The notes under the pieces were generated by a model. It did no database searches. It saw only the letters and a list, made by a program, of their open reading frames with translations, and was not told where the DNA came from. Positions 50,417-50,532 of a stretch of 50,532 nucleotides of DNA are shown here, one piece after another. The stretch is from positions 1-50,532 of the forward strand of contig JAZQVN010000004.1 of the NCBI GenBank assembly GCA_045631885.1. The letters are read 5' to 3'. The position numbers were made by a program, and so were the translations under genes. Every line of letters begins with the position of its first letter. Position 1 is the stretch's first letter. The DNA is from CAJOLV01 sp045631885. Lineage in GTDB: Bacteria > Bacillota_I > Bacilli_A > RFN20 > CAG-826.

Positions 50417-50532
50417 ATGCCAAAAGTCGTAGTTCGTGAAAATGAATCATTAGATGATGCACTTCGCAGATTTAAAAGACAAGTGAACAAAGCTGGCACC
50501 ATCCAAGAAGCGAAGAAAAGAGAATTCTACCT
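50417..50532 (+). CDS. rpsU: 30S ribosomal protein S21, 5' part
   Basis: Cut by the window end after 38 codons. The start MPKVVVRENESLDDALRRFK is unmistakable for S21. The ribosome binding site AAGGAGGTG is a near-perfect anti-16S match. A promoter (TTGCAA near 50354 and a TATAGT/TAGTAT box near 50378) lies upstream. Confidence 0.93.
   Translation, partial: MPKVVVRENESLDDALRRFKRQVNKAGTIQEAKKREFY

Noticed and set aside
1..50532. Mycoplasma genetic code (UGA = Trp)
   Set aside because: UGA ends several genes exactly where overlaps or next starts occur (17647-17649, 33334-33336, 35236-35238), and tryptophans are encoded by TGG.

Overview
The window comes from a low-GC (roughly one third G+C), Gram-positive-type bacterium, most likely an uncultured gut or rumen member of the Bacilli close to the Mollicutes (RF39/RFN20/Erysipelotrichia-like). 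This placement is inferred from gene content: lipoprotein boxes, a CdaA-type diadenylate cyclase, Ig-like surface proteins with a C-terminal membrane anchor but no LPXTG, and AGGAGG-type ribosome binding sites. UGA is used as a stop (for example at 33334-33336, immediately before the next gene), so the Mycoplasma code does not apply.

Layout. 1-10.5 kb: a large surface protein, an intracellular GH53 galactanase with DUF362 and Nudix genes, a tandem RhuM protein, and a P-type cation ATPase behind a yybP-ykoY (Mn2+) riboswitch. 10.5-20.6 kb: ordinary chromosome with tRNAs (Thr, Val, two Gly, Glu), nitroreductase, a Pcp-like protein, DeoD, cardiolipin synthase, CdaA, Nudix, a NERD-like protein and GltX. 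20.6-37.3 kb: an accessory region that starts with an orphan IS3-type transposase. 37.3-50.5 kb: core genes again (CstA, a group II decarboxylase, an S41-like lipoprotein, SDR, RsmE, MtaB, L32, DeoC, and the start of S21).

The accessory region is the most unusual part. Between 23.86 and 36.74 kb, seven related intergenic elements, each ending in a similar terminator hairpin, separate small self-contained gene modules. The modules are: TetR plus surface protein; MerR, cyclophilin-like, flavoprotein and hydrolase; HxlR plus Zn-macrodomain, DUF1848 and class M sirtuin; a BRO-N/Fic protein plus Vat-like acetyltransferase; a nucleoside phosphorylase; a DUF1016 nuclease with a small gene; and a broken GNAT gene. 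This looks like a cassette array, although no integrase is present and the elements do not clearly match attC sites.

Upstream of the DUF1016 nuclease gene is a roughly 330-nt, apparently structured RNA with its own promoter, a predicted pseudoknot and a terminator. I could not assign it to a known class. Other regulatory signals include a MerR promoter with the diagnostic 19-bp spacer, a TetR operator-like palindrome, a hairpin that covers the cdaA Shine-Dalgarno, several probable leaderless genes, and a homopolymer frameshift behind the start codon of a surface protein gene.
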